From positions 115,001 through 179,000 of the forward strand of contig CAUJNA010003325.1 of the NCBI GenBank assembly GCA_963377175.1: a stretch of DNA of 64,000 bases, read 5' to 3'. Position numbers and translations under genes: made by a program. Under the pieces are notes generated by a model, which was not told where the DNA came from, searched no databases, and saw nothing but the letters and a program-made list of their open reading frames with translations. Positions 1-45,437 of this stretch are shown here, piece after piece. Origin of the DNA: Effrenium voratum. Lineage: Eukaryota > Sar > Dinophyceae > Suessiales > Symbiodiniaceae. How positions within the stretch are numbered: the stretch's first letter is position 1; every line of letters begins with the position of its first letter.

Positions 1-967
1 CCCCCCAGACTCAGGAGCGGCATCAAGAGATGCCATAGCTGCTGTTGGTAATGATCGGAGTGTTCAACATGTGAGTTGCGAGCCTTCTCATGTGGAGACT
101 CCCGAATGGCCGAAGGTGTGCCTTTGGTTTCCTTTGACCCCAATCGGGTTCAGAATCAATAGCGCCTTGTGCCTTGTGTCCCACGGATCGCGGGCTAGAA
201 GCAGGGATCCCACCCATTTTGGGTCTTGTGGGATCCGGGAAGCCGGCCTTTGACCTAGGAATGGGCACAAAGGAGGTGCAGAGGTTGCAGACCTTTTCGT
301 GTTTGCCTTAGGGACCAGCCATGGGAACCAACTTCGAAATGGATTCTTCCTTCCAGGCATCCCAGAGGTGCGTGGGTCTCTTCAGTGGAAATTCACTTTG
401 GGAAGGGAACCCCTATGAATAGAACCGGATCATTTGTCCTGGGTCGACAATCCCTGGGCAGCGTTGCCTCTCATAGCTTGTTAGAGAGAGGTCTTCTGGC
501 AGTCCTGGAAAAGGGCTGTGGGGGAAGACCCCTTGTTTCAACATGTAATCAGCAAAGAGCTGGGGGTATGCACATTTGCCCAAGACGGAGCCTTTTGGAG
601 CTACCAGCAGTTCTGGTTCGGGATACAGCGCTAGCCGGTTGCAAGGGAGCCGTTGGGGAGCTGGGGGTGTCCAAACTTGCTTTTAAAGAGGGAACCCACT
701 ATTGTGAAACCTCCGCAAACACTTGAGTTAGCCATGCATGTTCATCGCTCCTTAAAAGATGCAATTCGTCTGTTTAATTCCACCTTCTCTGCCAGACAAC
801 AAGCAGAAACCGCCATTTTGAGGGGTAATGTCATGTTCAGGTAGTTTCCGTTATGCCCACTAAAAGTTAAACATTTAGCAGGGGATCTGAACACAACAGC
901 CAAGTGAACCAATCCATGCGGGCCAGTTTCTCCATGTCGGCCGGCCGGCCAGACGCCTCGTCGTCAG

Positions 968-3900
968 GTGGGTGCAAGGGGCATTCCGAGCAGGCGATCG
1001 TCGCCAAGAAGAAGAGCATCTTCTGCCAGGAGATCTGGGGAAGTCTCCTCCAAGAATCTTCTACATGCTGGACTATGTGGATCCTAGGCGTTTTGCCACC
1101 TTTTATGAGAAGGCTGTCTATGTGGAAGGCTGTCTATGTGGATCCTGCGCGTTTCGCAACCTATAGTAGGTATCCAGACATTTTCCTTTTGATGTTTAAG
1201 GGGCGGCGGACGGCGGTTCCCTTGTTTGCCTTGATAGGTAAATGGAATGGACGAAGTATGACGCATTGTCTGATGATTTTCTGTGTACCCCAGATGTGGG
1301 GGAAAGGGATGATGGAGAGAAGCCGGTGAAAATCAGGTTTTTGGGGCGCCCGCTTTCTTTGAGCCAACTTGCCTCACATGCACGGCACTTCCCCTTGGCA
1401 GTTCCCAAGGTTGCAACCTTGACATCCCCATCGGCAAGAAGAAAGCTTGCAGACTCAACTTTTAGAGCTTGGAGGGATTCACGAGGGATCAACCAACCAC
1501 GAGCCCTGCTCGGGGTTGGTCCGCCCCTGGCCCTGACCAACACACAAGGATCGACGATTGGTGTTGGGTCCTTTGGATTTACTTTTCTATTGACCAGCGG
1601 TCTGTGCGGATCGGGTCTTTGCCGCATTTTCCACAACCATGGTGCTTCTTATTTCACCCGGGCTAAATGTTTGCTAGTGGCTTACTCCCATAATCATCAC
1701 ATAACCATCACAAGTGTGGTTTTAGAGTAACCCCCCCCCCCCACCCATACCCATTCGGCCTATCTAGGCCTTTGTATCACTTGGTAAGTGGTGAATATAT
1801 AACCCCTGCGTTCTCGCCCACCCCCATTCTCTTCATCCATCGTTAAAAACAGCTCATTGTCCACCGGATTTTGCCCGTGTGTTTGAAGAGAAGGATCCCA
1901 GCGAACGGGGAAGGTACATCTAGAGCTAGGGGCAGGGTACTTGGGCTTGTCAAAGAGGGGGAACCCTGCCAACCAACCAGAGAATGCCGGGCATCAACCG
2001 ATTTTGACACACACACACACACACACACGGGCGCGCGCTCATTTGGGCTTTCAAACCCGAAACTTGCCTACCCAAACCCGCCAGGAACCGCCCCCGCCCC
2101 AAACTGTGGATTGGTGGATCGACCTTGGGACCTTAGAGGTTCCTGTACGATTGTTTACTCTTTTTTCAAGAGTATAAGAAAATCAAATTGTTTTGTGTTG
2201 TTTCCATGTTGGAAATACGCGTTTTACATTTTTAAGCACGCTTTCGCCATGTGTTTCCATGTGATCAAATACGTTTCGTTGATGTTTTGCCCAGCCCCCT
2301 GCTGCCTCGGCCTGGGCCCCATGGCTCCCTGGCTCTGGTGGATCTGGGAGTTTTTCCATGGCTCCTTTCTCTGTCTCAGCCTTCCGATCGCCCGCTTGTC
2401 CTGTCTCTTGTTTTGTGTTGTTTCTCCAGTGTTTCCATGTTTTGAATACGTTTTTTCGCCATATGTTTCCACCACCCCTGCTCCTTTTCGGTGTTTTTCC
2501 CGTCCGCCAGGACTCGGAGCTGTGCATTCCAGTGGCGCCGGTGCTCAGCGAGGCGGTGATGCACCGATACTGCCGGGGGCCGTGGGACTGTTGGGCCGGG
2601 GGCTGGGCCGATGGGACTGGTGCAAGTGAGGTCCAACCCTGCCCGCCCCATGTGCGTCCATATGGGTATGGGTCAAATTCAACCACCAGGGAACCGCAAG
2701 TTTTAGTCCGTGTTTCCATTTCCCAGGGTACCTATTTTTGACCCACACCCATATGCTGAAGAATATTTGCAAATTATATTCTATTGTTGGTTTCTTTTTT
2801 GGAAGCTAGCACTACTGGACATATTTTATTGTGTTCTTCCCAGGCGGCTTAAACAAATGGAAGTGTGTACTTGGATGTTCAACCAACTTGGTAAGTAGGC
2901 TGTAAACAACTTAGTTTTTGAATGGGTGGTATCCAAGATTATGACTGGGGTGCATGGGGTTAGTTCTCTTATGGCTAATTATAATCAACTTATTAAGTAT
3001 TTGGGGGTTTCAACAGACCTCAAATGTTGTTCAAGTGAAAGGAGCAACGGATTTGTTTTCAACACTGGGCATTTGAACAGGCCAAACGGCCCTGATGGGG
3101 TCTGCGGCATTGGAGGGCTGAGGTGATGGCTCAAAGCTGCGCCGAAGGATTTCAGCCCTGTGGATGGACAAACTCCTGCACCAGGTGGTGGTTTGTCCCA
3201 GTTTTTATAGGGTATCCATCCCGACCGGAGCAGGATTTCGTCCATCCAGTGTATTGAACATCGCTTCTCAGCTGCTTTCAGCAAACACGCTGCGAGGCAC
3301 AAGGCCAATTTGCTCGCTTGCTCGCATCCAGCTACTTTTACAGATTTCGTCAAGCACTTTTATGATGTTTAGATGATTCTTTATAAGATCCCCACGCAGG
3401 CAGACACGTCTCTTGGGGTTACTCCAACCTTCACACCGTCCTATATACACTCATGACTCAATTTGGTTTCAAATTACCAGACCCCACATAAAAAAGAAGG
3501 AGAAAGAAACACAACAACAACATTCTAATTTAGCCCCTTAGAGCAGCTACATTGGAAGTTGGCAGACCCTGTTGCTTTCTGTTTCCCCTTTTGCTGTCTC
3601 ATTGGAACATGGCTTTCTTATCCATCATGCGCTCTCACATGCCATACGTTCCCTTAGACTTTTAGTTTAGAGTTTAGGGTTGGATTCATATATTCCACTT
3701 TCAAGTTTCCCATTTGGCAAGAACTCCACAAGCCACTAAGGTAGAAGTGAATCAACATTGGTTGGTGAGAGATATGGCCATGTGTCAAAACTATTGGTGT
3801 TTGCCAAGCTGGTTGGTTTCATATTTGTTCCCTTTCGGCACTGCCCCCGAGCTGATCTCACTTTGTTGTCCAGCAGGTTTCTGGTTTCAGTTTGTCGACA

Positions 3901-6675
3901 TGGCTTCTTCCGGTTCCAGTTTGGAATGAGATGACCCGAATCGAGCCGAAGCATCCATCTGGTTTCCTGCAAGTTGGATTTGGGCTTTTGGTGCCGAAAG
4001 CTCCCCGAATTTGATTCGTTCACCGACCAGACGTGGGTATGGGTCGAAATTAAACCACCAGGGGACCGCAGGTTTTAGTCCATATTTCCATTTACCAAGT
4101 TTCTTTGTTAGACTCCTATTTTGGACCCACAGCTACATCGTCTCGCCGTTCCGAGGCGAAACGCTGCAGCCCAACCAGCAAGCCGATGCCAAAGGCTGCC
4201 ATGACAGCTTGGAGCCTGGAGTTGACAGACGTGTCAAAGGGAACCTCCAAGCGTGCGAGGCCGTCTTTCCTTTTGGGAAGCCCCAGAAGAAAGCGCCCCC
4301 TTTCAGGTTGGTTTGAAGAGAAATCAAAAGGGAAACCGAACTTTTTCTTCTTCTTTTTTTATTTTTTTGGGGGGGGGCTATTTTGGCACATGCCTATTTG
4401 TAAGTGAAACCGTCATCTATTGTACAGGGCATGACATGGATCACTCCAAATTACCAAAAGAGTATGTGGGTTGCCAGTACTCACCAAGATTCCCATGTCA
4501 GTTGGGAACGCAATATATACTGACCATGGCTCATATCTAGATCATCAAAGTACCCATAAGTAGCAATGGGAGATTGCTCATTTTTCTGCACAGTACCTTA
4601 ATGTGAGATTGCTGAATGTTGGCACACTTTAAATTATTTGGTCAAATGGCATGAGCTCATCCTTTTGTTGTGAAGCGGATTGGTGACTGAATGGGGAGCC
4701 GCGACTGAATGGGGACGGGACCTCACCGCCATCGATCAATGACCCAACGCCCCCGGATTCATCCCTTTGAAAAGCGAATGATCCCCTCTCACAGAGACAC
4801 ATTGATCAATCAAGGGTTGATGAGTTGGCTCCGTGTCTGTCAAAGGTATGAACCGGGTTGGCCTTTTCTTCAAGGGTGTAACCCAAACAATCACGGAATA
4901 AAGAGCCTAACACCCGCTGTGAGGCCCCGGCCCCTTTCTGAAGTCTAACTGATTCTGGGGGCTCAAAGCAACACATCCCAACCTGCGGGCCTGCCATCCT
5001 TCACGTCGGCCTGAGGCTACACCCCCTATGTGCAACGGTCCTTGGCCAACAAGATGCCTGGCCCTCAATCCCGGATGCGAGCTCGTCCTGACCGATTTGA
5101 GCGCGCGCTCTTCTGGGTCCTTTTCCGACCAGAACCACACAACACCATGGCAAATGACGGTCAACTCGGGGATTTCCTTGTTTCCTTGCTATATTTGGAG
5201 CATACACAAACACACACGCACACACACACACACAAAGAAAAAGCAAGCACACATCCACCAGACCATCTATGAGTGAAGAAGCCCCGATTTCCGCAAAAAA
5301 TCTTTTCGGGGTCCATTTCCCAGTTGGACACACTTCCCTAGATTCCTCTATACCCACTTGGTTTGTGGCGGCTCCATAGATTGTTCTGAAACCGCTACTC
5401 ATTTTTTGGTGGGGTTCCAAGTTTCACATTCATCAGGAGTGTAAACAAACATATTTTAGCGCGTTGTGCAATCCTAGCCGAGCCGGTGGGTCGACTCCAG
5501 GTTTGCCCATTGCGGCGCTTGGTGCCTCTACGACTTCGACCATCCGGAGCCCGGGGTCAGATGGGTCCGATGTGTGTCGCGGGACACCAAGCTAGGTCCC
5601 CCAGTAGTGCCCTTTTACCCCTTTTTGGGGGAGGGTTCCCCTACTAAAATAGACTACAGAAAAAGGGTACCCTTATTCTAACCTCTCTACTGGAGGACCT
5701 AGCAAGAGGCTGATTCGTTTTGCGTGGCCCACGCTTTCAAAGAGTGCTTGGTCTGTGTATAGTCTTTTGACTATCTGGGAAAAGGGGCAAGCAGAGCGCG
5801 AGCCAGGAATTCTGGGCTCAGGTCTCTTTGCCTCTCGCAGTTTCAGCCTTCATTTGTGGCTTCATCTCTGGGGCCAGACCTCCCAAAGCACCAGACCCCT
5901 TGCCTCGAAAGCGTGGGACTTTTCGGGATCCAATGGGACAAGAAGGCTTCACCCACATCAAAGGGCGCGGAACCAGGCAAATTAGTCGAACGGTACCTTC
6001 GAAGTGTCGCTCAAAATTTGGGACCCAGGGGACTGCAGTTGGAGACTAAATCATTGCCAGAAGTCGACTTCAGACATGGCTTTTTGATGGTTTTAAACTC
6101 GTCCACAACCCCCTGCTAGTTTAGGCCCTGATATTCTTTTCAAAAAGGGTGCGGAACTCAATTAGTCTACTCTTCAGGTCGCGCCCGCAAAGTTCTTCGT
6201 GGCAGCTTTACCCGTGCCTTCTCACTAGAGGGGGGTTAGTGTAGGGGAGCTCGGCCATGGTTGCAAAATTAATGCGTTTTCGAGGCCTTTTTGTGTTCTG
6301 CCAAGGGAAGCAGCGCTTTTTCTCAAATTTTCTGGGACCCTCCCCCTTAAAAATGGGAGCTTACCCTGTTTTTGTTGGGGCAATTTCCTATTTTCAAGGC
6401 TGGAGATTCCATCCGGAGCTGCAGAAAAGCAGAATTTAGCTCCACAAATGGTTTACTCCTTTACTTTGGCAGGTGGGGCCCTGGGCGTTATCGGGGTTGG
6501 TGTTTCGATCAGATGAGGCATGTGCCGAATCGGGGGGAGATCATCCTTTTGGATTCCCTAGCGCCATGGCAGCGCCATGGCCATCCTTTTGGTTCCCCTT
6601 CAGAACCGATCTTCTTGGCGCCCCAGGACACCATTTCGTACGGCTGGGACGACAAGCAGAAGTGCTGGCTCCGCG
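968..6675 (+). CDS. Cys-rich repeat protein, module 1 (exons E-D-F-C-A-B)
   Basis: Six short exon-like segments recur in the same order elsewhere on this strand. E 968-1036 (reads GCKGHSEQAIVAKKK), D 2511-2580 (ELCIPVAPVLSEAVMHRYC), F ~4135-4220 (FRGETLQ...AKGCHDS), C ~5030-5095 (QRSLANKMPGPQSRMRA), A 5501-5560 (FAHCGAWCLYDFDHP), B 6627-6675 (SYGWDDKQKCWLRG). AG acceptors are visible before E, D, A and B, and a GT donor follows B. Each exon carries one or two cysteines and a conserved core shared with the other modules, which is the main evidence that they are coding. Introns are 0.3-2.4 kb. I do not recognise the protein. A secreted or surface Cys-rich repeat protein is possible but unsupported. 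The upstream end is not identified, and exon borders may be off by 10-15 nt. Confidence 0.55.
3158..3251. repeat. Inverted-repeat element, family b
   Basis: CTGTGGATGGACAAACTCCTGC ... GCAGGATTTCGTCCATCCAG: ~20-bp imperfect TIRs, 94 bp long, in the intron between exons D and F of module 1. Confidence 0.65.
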
Positions 6676-7599
6676 GTAGCCCTGGCCTCAGGATCGCGGC
6701 CTCAAAGACAATTCGGGGAAGTGAAGGTTTGTGGCTAGCTAGCCATAGGGTACCTTTTTCTTTCTGGAAACGAAGAGGAAAACCACCGTTTTGGGGGGGT
6801 CCCGAAAACGACATACCCAAGTAGGTGCATCATCATCCGGCTTGATTCTTTACCTTGGTTTAGCTTTGGGGAAATGTCTAAAGCCAGTGGGGGTCCACGT
6901 CATGTCGTTTCTTTGAAGGGGCCTTCCTTCAAGGATGGTGTGTGTTATATTTGCTAGAGCTTCTGTTTTTTTTACTAGGGCTGGGCCCGCCTGATGGATT
7001 GATTGATTGCTTGGTTGGTACCGCCAAACAAAGCGTAGCTTTTGCCAGTGCCCTGGAGGCTTGGGACGTGCAGAAACCACCGCCTTTCCCGATAAGGATT
7101 TTCAGGGCATTCGGTGGATGGAGAGGAGTTCCAGGGCTGTTGGGGACACCACGGGGTTACGCAGTAAAGAGTAAACCTCGTTGAACGGAGGTTTATACTC
7201 GCCAAACACAGGCGGCCACGCGGGTCAGAAATACCGAAACTCCACCTATGCAACGGACTATGTAGTTCCTCTTGGTTTGCCTTGAAAGCATTTAAGGGGA
7301 CCCTAGTTTGAGGCAGACCCGAAATTTGGGTCATTTTCAGGTGGACTGTTAGCCCTGGAGGTGATACACTTGATTCATTTATTGCGCTGACCAATCATTT
7401 TTTTGGGGATTGCTCACCTCCACCCCAATCAACCCACTTGCAGGGGTTGGCGTGTCCCGAGTCTTTGGACCAACCATCACTGGGAAAACAGACACACCTA
7501 GTCGGCGAGTCGGGACTTCGCGTCGACGTGAGGTTATATGTCTAACGCGTGCACTGCCTTGCACGCTGGCGCTTCAGCTATCCGAATCGATTCGGCCGA

Positions 7600-10500
7600 G
7601 GCGGGTGCCAGTACCACACCGAGCAGAAGCTGGCAGTGGCGCGGAAAGCCAAGTTCTGTGAGGCGAGCAGTTGGAGCCCTTACTGGCCTGTGCGTTCGGA
7701 ATGACCCAGGGTTTTGGGAATGAACGGTTTTTTCTGAAACGAAACCATAGGCGGTTGTTTATGGGGGTCATTCCCTCATTCCCTGCTACAAGTTTATGGG
7801 CGCGTCTTGTTTTCGACTCCGTTTATGTATCACTGGTTTGATATGGGTCCTTTATTATTTGGGGGGAATTGGACAGTGACAATCACAACGACCGGTTCGG
7901 AGGCAAAACAAGTGATTTGACACACGGAGATATGATCTCCATACACTAACGTCTATGCAAATTCCCATCTTTGGGCTTACTACTTAAAAGTTGTTGCCTC
8001 CCCAACTACAGTTGGGTGAAAGTATGTAGATGGCACAATTTCCCATTTTGGTTTGGTCATCCCGTTTACTTGTCCTCACTACCAGGAATTGTGCCGTCTA
8101 CTTTCACCCTGGTGTAGCAACATGTCAACTTTCACCTCATGTTGTTGAATGGACCTCAGCTGAAATTGTGGACAGCCGCGTGACTCGCGTGAGGCGGAGC
8201 TTTGCATCCCAGTGCAGAACACCGTCTCAGAGACATTGATGAAGCACCAATGCGTCTCGTCTGGTAGAAACTCTCAAACGAGCCATGGCTTCTTGGCCTT
8301 TGCCTGCTGACACTGCAGGCTTTGGGCTTCAAAATGAGAACGGGAATGCGTTACACTATTTGAGGGTACCCCTGGTTGTGGTTTTAAAGGGGAATCAAAG
8401 CGGAAAACCACATTTTTTTCTTGGGGGGGTCCCTAAACAATGACCCACCCGCATGGTGGTGGAAACTCGGGTGTTTGGTTGTCTCCTTCTTTGAGGGGCC
8501 AAGGGCATCCCAGTGAAAGTGACAAAGTAGTCATGGGGAAGGGAATCCGTCTGGTATCACAGAAACGGTGTCGCAGCTGAAGTCAATGCCATTTTTGCAA
8601 TTTGTATGCGCGTGTGGTTTAGAAGGGGCAACATCGTCATGTCAGACTAGTTTGTTTGGCCGGCACTTTTGCCCTTAAGCACATGATTTTGTTTGTTTGC
8701 TTAGTTGGTGTTAGAACAACCAGATCACGGCAAGGTAGAGGGGAGTCCCAAAGAAGGGCTTGTATATGGGAGGGAACCAACAGCAAGTGGGTTCCCCAAG
8801 AAACAGGGTTCCTAGGATACATCTTTGCGAAATTTTGAAGAAGGCGGCACCTTGGGCACCAGTGTCCAATGAACCGGCCATATGTTTGAGAAACCCCCAA
8901 TGTAGCGGGAGAGCTGGTGTCTTGCAGGCCGAAAGAAACGGATTCCGCATCCGAGGCGAGAAGCTCTCCAAGACCGGGGAGGAGTACGGCCCTGAAGCCA
9001 AGAGCTGCGACAGCGCCGACACCATCAACGCGCGACGCCCAACGTCGAGACTTTTTCCTCGGACTTCGGACTCTGAAGGTCGATGCTCTGCGTGTTTTTC
9101 TGTAAGAGGTTCTAGAAGAGGCGATTGCCCTTCAACAAAACGGCGCAAACAAGCATGACAAGTGACCCCAACTGCAAATGGGTTGCCTCAAAATGAGGAT
9201 TGTTTGCCCCAACAAAATGGTTGGTTTCTTTTTCGTTTCTCTTTAAGCATACATTACGGAGCCCTTCGAGGTTTGTTTTGGAAGCTTGAGCTGGCCATTT
9301 TTCTCTGGGAAAAAACAAACTGTGTTCAAGGACACCAACCCTTTTTTTTGTGTCGGGGGGGATTTTGGGGTCCCGTATTTTGAGACAAGCCCATGTTGTT
9401 TTCAAGAGGGTGGCCCCTATGTCGCGAGTGGAATCACCGGCTAGGAGGTTGGAAAGGGATTTGACAGGAACAGTGGGAGATTGGTGTGACGCTTTTGTGT
9501 TTAGCAAGTTTGAATAAACTGGATTGGGCCTCAGATATAGACGGGTGGTCTACACCATGTGCAGATTCTTCATTGTTTCTAAGGCAACAAATTGACCCCG
9601 GGACCGCCTTCAAAAAGAGACGCAGACTGATTTTCGACGCAGGGCGGGATTCCGTTTCAAAAGGCCTTCGCAAGACCTTTTGGTGCCCAATTCTGAGAGA
9701 ACCCCCCCCCCCCCTGGAACAACTATGTACGTGGGGAATGAATTGTATATTCTTCCTGGTAAACATAGCCAACTTCCCCAGATTGATTCAGTTTTTATGA
9801 CGAATTGTATCATTGTAATTTGTATTCCACGTTGAATCCTGGGGTTTTCCCGTTTCCTCGTTTCCCCGACCGTTCGAAGAAGTTCGCCAGGTCCTTAAGG
9901 CCTTGGCCAATGGGATGCCCGCGCCCCAGACGCGGCGTCCGGCGGGGGGGGGAGGGGGCTTTTGTTGATGTGTCACCTAAAAGATGGGTTTAAACAGCAC
10001 GTGTTTGGGAAGGCCGGCTTTTTGGTGAGGTTCTTGTTGGCAGTTTCGAAGTGTGAAATATAGGCTTCCTGCGTGTGGAAACTCTGCTGGGTGTCAATGG
10101 CGATCAGCTTGGCTGTTTTGGCTGCCCCAAAGCGAAAGGCAACCAAGGACTGACTGTGTGTTTTACTCATATTGCACACGAGAAGCGATTTTTTAAAGGA
10201 GTGAAAGTGTGCACAGTGCAGACGTGTCCATGCTTGCGCTCTCTCTTTGTCTCCTTGTCTCTCTCTCGCTCGCTCTCTCTCTCTCTCTTACTCTCTGTTT
10301 CTGTCTTCCCTTCCTTTTCTGTTCTTCTGTTTTCTTGTTCTTTCTTGCCGTTCTTTGCTTCTGTCTTCCTTCTTTCTTTTTGTTTCTTTCCTTCTTTCTT
10401 ACTTTATTTTTGTCCTTCTTTATTTATTGATTTCCTTCCTTCCTTCTTTCTTTCCTTCCTTCCTTCCTTCTCTAGGTTTTTCGTTGCTTTTCTGTTTTCA

Positions 10501-11557
10501 GTTTCTATTTATGCTCTTTAGGTTCCTCTATTTGCTTAGTTGTTCTCCTTTATTATATCAGTTATTGTCTCTTTCTTTCTTAGTTGTTTTCTTAGTTCTT
10601 GCCCTTTCCATTCCTTTTGTTTATGTCTTTTTTTCTTCTTTATTCCCTCCTTCCTTCCCTCCCTCCTTCCTTCCTTCCTTCCTTCTTTCCTTCCTTCGTT
10701 CCTTCCTTACGTCCTTCCTTCCTTACGTCCTTCCTTCCTTACGTCCTTCCTTCCTTACGTCCTTCCTTCTTTGCTGGCCTGTTTTCTCTCTCTCCCTCAC
10801 TATCGTTTTCTCTCTTTCTCTTCTGCCAGCCTGGCCAAAGGTTCCACCATTGCAATGCCTGGTGCCTCTTCGACTTTGATCAGCCAGACAAGGCTCGGAA
10901 CGACTGCAGCTCGGCGAGTGTGGTTTCGGATTCTGGGCACATAGCAAGCTCACTTCGGGGGTAAAACGAGCGGCACTCCATGAGGAAGGTCCTTTGTCTA
11001 CCATCCCCTACTGTCCTTTGCTCCCCTTTCTTGGGGATTTCTCTTTTGTCCAATTTGCGAATTGTATCAATTTGAGAAGATTGGATTGGATATGTGTTGT
11101 TCCAAAGTGCGGCGTCATCCCAGAGCAAATAGAATGTTCAAGCGTGTTCTCTGTCAAAGCGCAAGAGTGTTCCAAGAGGAAAACAATCCTAGGGCTTCGC
11201 CATCACCAGCTGCGCTGGTTGGCTGCAGGGCCAACGTCTCCCACTCAGCACCCACCCACCCACCCACGCACCCATGCAGCATCAAGGGTGTTGTCTTTGG
11301 GTTGGGCAAGAGTTGAGGTGGGCCCACGCCCAGTTGACCACCACTCCCCCGCAAACTGTAAACTCCCTTGCAACTTGGGGTAGTCATTTATATATACCCC
11401 CCAAATGGGGTTGTCTCGCAATGGGTTGTTTCCTTTTGAGTTTCCTTTAAAACCAAGCAAAACGGGTGCCTTCAAAAAAGACAGACCCATGTTTCTCCTG
11501 CAGCCCGCCAGGTTGCCTACGGCTGGAACCCCAAGAACACGTGCTGGCAGAAATCAG
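7600..11557 (+). CDS. Cys-rich repeat protein, module 2 (exons E-D-F-C-A-B)
   Basis: Second copy of the six-exon set. E 7600-7668 (GCQYHTEQKLAVARKAKFCE), D 8191-8264 (ELCIPVQNTVSETLMKHQC), F 8928-9035 (GEKLSKTGEEYGPEAKSCD), C 9869-9945 (VRQVLKALANGMPAPQ), A 10830-10917 (RFHHCNAWCLFDFDQPDKA), B 11504-11557 (QVAYGWNPKNTCWQKS, flanked by CAG before and GT after). D is nearly the same as in module 1 (ELCIPV...SE..M), and A and B keep every cysteine and tryptophan. The intron between C and A holds a pyrimidine-rich tract of about 550 bp just before the A acceptor. Function unknown. It is probably part of the same transcript as modules 1 and 3. Confidence 0.6.
8014..8109. repeat. Inverted-repeat element before exon D2
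   Basis: GGGTGAAAGTATGTAGATGG ... AATTGTGCCGTCTACTTTCA: ~25-bp imperfect TIRs, 96 bp, in the intron before D of module 2. Confidence 0.65.
10250..10800 (+). repeat. Pyrimidine-rich tract with CCTTCCTTACGT repeats
   Basis: About 550 bp of CTTT/CTTCCTT on this strand. At ~10695-10765 a 16-nt unit CCTTCCTTCCTTACGT repeats four times. It ends 30 nt before exon A of module 2, so it doubles as a giant polypyrimidine tract. Confidence 0.85.
11405..11492. repeat. Inverted-repeat element, family a, before exon B2
   Basis: GGGGTTGTCTCGCAATGGGT ... AAAGACAGACCCAT with the inner TTTCCTTTAAAACCAAGCAA. It ends 12 nt before the exon B acceptor. Related copies in either orientation at ~6740-6825, 8362-8455, 13900-13975, 40215-40285, 50385-50470, 54680-54775 and 56550-56645. 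Confidence 0.55.
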
Positions 11558-11689
11558 GTGGGGCCGCGCTGCGGGTCAGGGGATGCTGGCAACTTGCGGG
11601 ACACATTTTGTTGCAGACGGGAGGGTCTGCCTTTTTTGGTTTTCCGGAAGGATAACGGATGCTATCATTTGGATGTGTAGCTCATGTCC

Positions 11690-12780
11690 TTAGTATCATT
11701 TCTTTCAATTGACTTTTTTTGTTGTGCTATTTCAGCATGTGTTGATTACAAAGTTTATTTGTTTCATTTGGTGTTCATGTAGTTGAGCGTTAACGTACTG
11801 GTTGGTTTCAATTTCATTGCGTTTCGTTTCATGTGCATGTCGATATTATAAGTCATTCATGTTCATCTCAACTTGCCTGATCTCATTCAGTTGTTTGGCT
11901 TTATGTTCATGTTTTCTTCATTTCCTTTGCTCCAATTGGTTGAAAGTATTTTTTAGATGCGTCCATTGATTTGAACACACGCTCGGTCCCCTCGTTCATT
12001 GTTTGTCTTATTCAGTGATTCCCTCACTCGTTTGTTCATTCACTCGTTTGTTCATGAGCCTGCACGTTGGTTTTATTAGTTGAGCTCGCTTCTTGCATTT
12101 GTTTTAATCATGCGTTCTGAACAGACTATCAAACGCTGCATTTATTGACAAACTTAGTCTAGTGTTTGGTTTGTCTTTTGAATGTATTTAACTGTTTGTT
12201 TGCTCCTGGTCCATGTTCTATTTTGTTTGAGTGTATTGGCTTATGTCTGTATCTTTTCCGGTCTTCTTTAATTAGCTACTATTCATGTAGTTGCTGAACT
12301 ATGTATTGATTTGAATAGTCGTATATTTGCGGATTTGTGTGTTTGTTCATGCTTTTAGATGTTGTTTGTATATGTAGACAGGTATATTAGTTGTGGTTCT
12401 TTTTGTTTGCTTGCAAAGTTGCTAATTCATTATTTGTTTGATTTGTGCAATCATTTGCTCACTTAACACCGGTCATTTCAATAGCATGAACTCATCGACG
12501 TGATCATTTGACTTCCCTTGATAAGACGCTGCGCGGATGGAGCAGCGGCTTAGGTTGTTTGACTTGCATAAGCAAAATTACGGCAATGAAATTGAGCTTC
12601 ACGAAGATTCAATACACGAAGATATATTGCTTTATACACATTGATCTTGTGTTTAGTTATGTTCTGTTCTTGCATAAGTGTTTGAATTTTGAAGTGCATT
12701 GGTATGTTGTCCCCCGAGTCATGTGTTATGGATTGCTACAATGAAACGTACATTCATGAAACGCAAAAGACACAGCTTAA
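11690..12780. other. T-rich intron stretch, nothing recognised
   Basis: About 1.1 kb with many TTCAT/TTTGTT words and no ORF or repeat pair I can support. Lies between B of module 2 and E of module 3. Confidence 0.5.
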
Positions 12781-13385
12781 ATGAACCCGCGAAGGAGAAG
12801 CGACTCACACATGGCAAAGTGACCCAAAATAAGACACTGTGAATTACTCCAAATCCTTGCGGAGGAGGGGGGGGTGCGGCAAATGTACCAAGGAGGTGCC
12901 TCGCACATATGAGTAGATATATATGGTCACCCCCCCCCCCCCAGGCCTACCTTTCCTCTCTTTCTAGTTGAAGGTGTCAAATCTACTCCGTGTGCCTCGT
13001 TCTTGCAGATGCCTGAAAACACTGTAAAATAGACTGTTCTGGCGGGGGTGGGTGGGCTAGGTATACATATATCACCTCTATGTGCATAAACCATTGTGAC
13101 CTTCGCACGACCCAGGAAAAGCCAAGGGGCTTTCGCGAAGGGGTGGCCTGTGGAAGCTTGTAAATCCCATCGTGAGTGCTACTAAGGATTCGAATGCTCA
13201 AAGCTGATACCATAGCGACATAGAAAGGAGTTCTACATCTGGCATCGCAGATTTCGGGCCAGCCACTTGCCTTCCTTTCGGGAGAGGCCTCGGTCCATCT
13301 ATATTTTACAGGGCACAGATAAAACGGGCGGCCGTTTTCCACTTTCGAGCCTTTACGCGACGCAAACCCAAAATGTGGCCGGCCA

Positions 13386-44783
<31,398 letters not shown>

Positions 44784-45437
44784 GCGCGGGGCACCTCTCC
44801 GCTTGTTGCAACTGTCAACAAGGTCGCTCAGAAGACACATGTGGCCATGGTTCAAAACCAATGGTACCATTTGGGATAGGTGCACCACCCATTTTACTCT
44901 ATTTTAGTGGGGAGTGGGATGTTCACTGGGGGTACGGGGTTTTGACCCATGGCCACATGTTGGCCACGTTGAAAGACAGAAGCCAGCCTTGACAGTTGCC
45001 AGGCCAGAAGGGCCCAAAATAGACACGGCTTAGGCATCAAAAAAGCGCAAGTGGCACCCAGGATAGATGTGCGAAACGGCTCCTTTGGGGTGCCTTTTAA
45101 GACAACAGGATTCGGTGTGGGGCCATTCCAGGCATTTGGTAAATGGTTGGCTTTCCGATGGTGTTTCTCAAAATAGTGGTCCCTCCCTCCCCGAGTCTTT
45201 GTGAGGTTCCAGTACCACAGAAGTGCCACCCTCAAAGTACCTGTGAAACATCTATGGTCTCCTTGTTTAGGGTAGCTCGGCCCAGGCCAATATGAAAATC
45301 CCGAAAGGCTCCATATCCCCAACCCAAAGCGAAAACAAAATGGACCAAGGCTGCCCTGAACATGCATCTGTTGCTGATTCGAAGATGGGCTCGGCTCACT
45401 CTTGAAGGAGGAAAGCCCTGTCTAGATAGCTCAATAC

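Noticed and set aside
1196..1636. 146-aa minus-strand ORF and similar ORFs in the host DNA
   Set aside because: No motif, opposite to the cassette exons, and composition as in introns.
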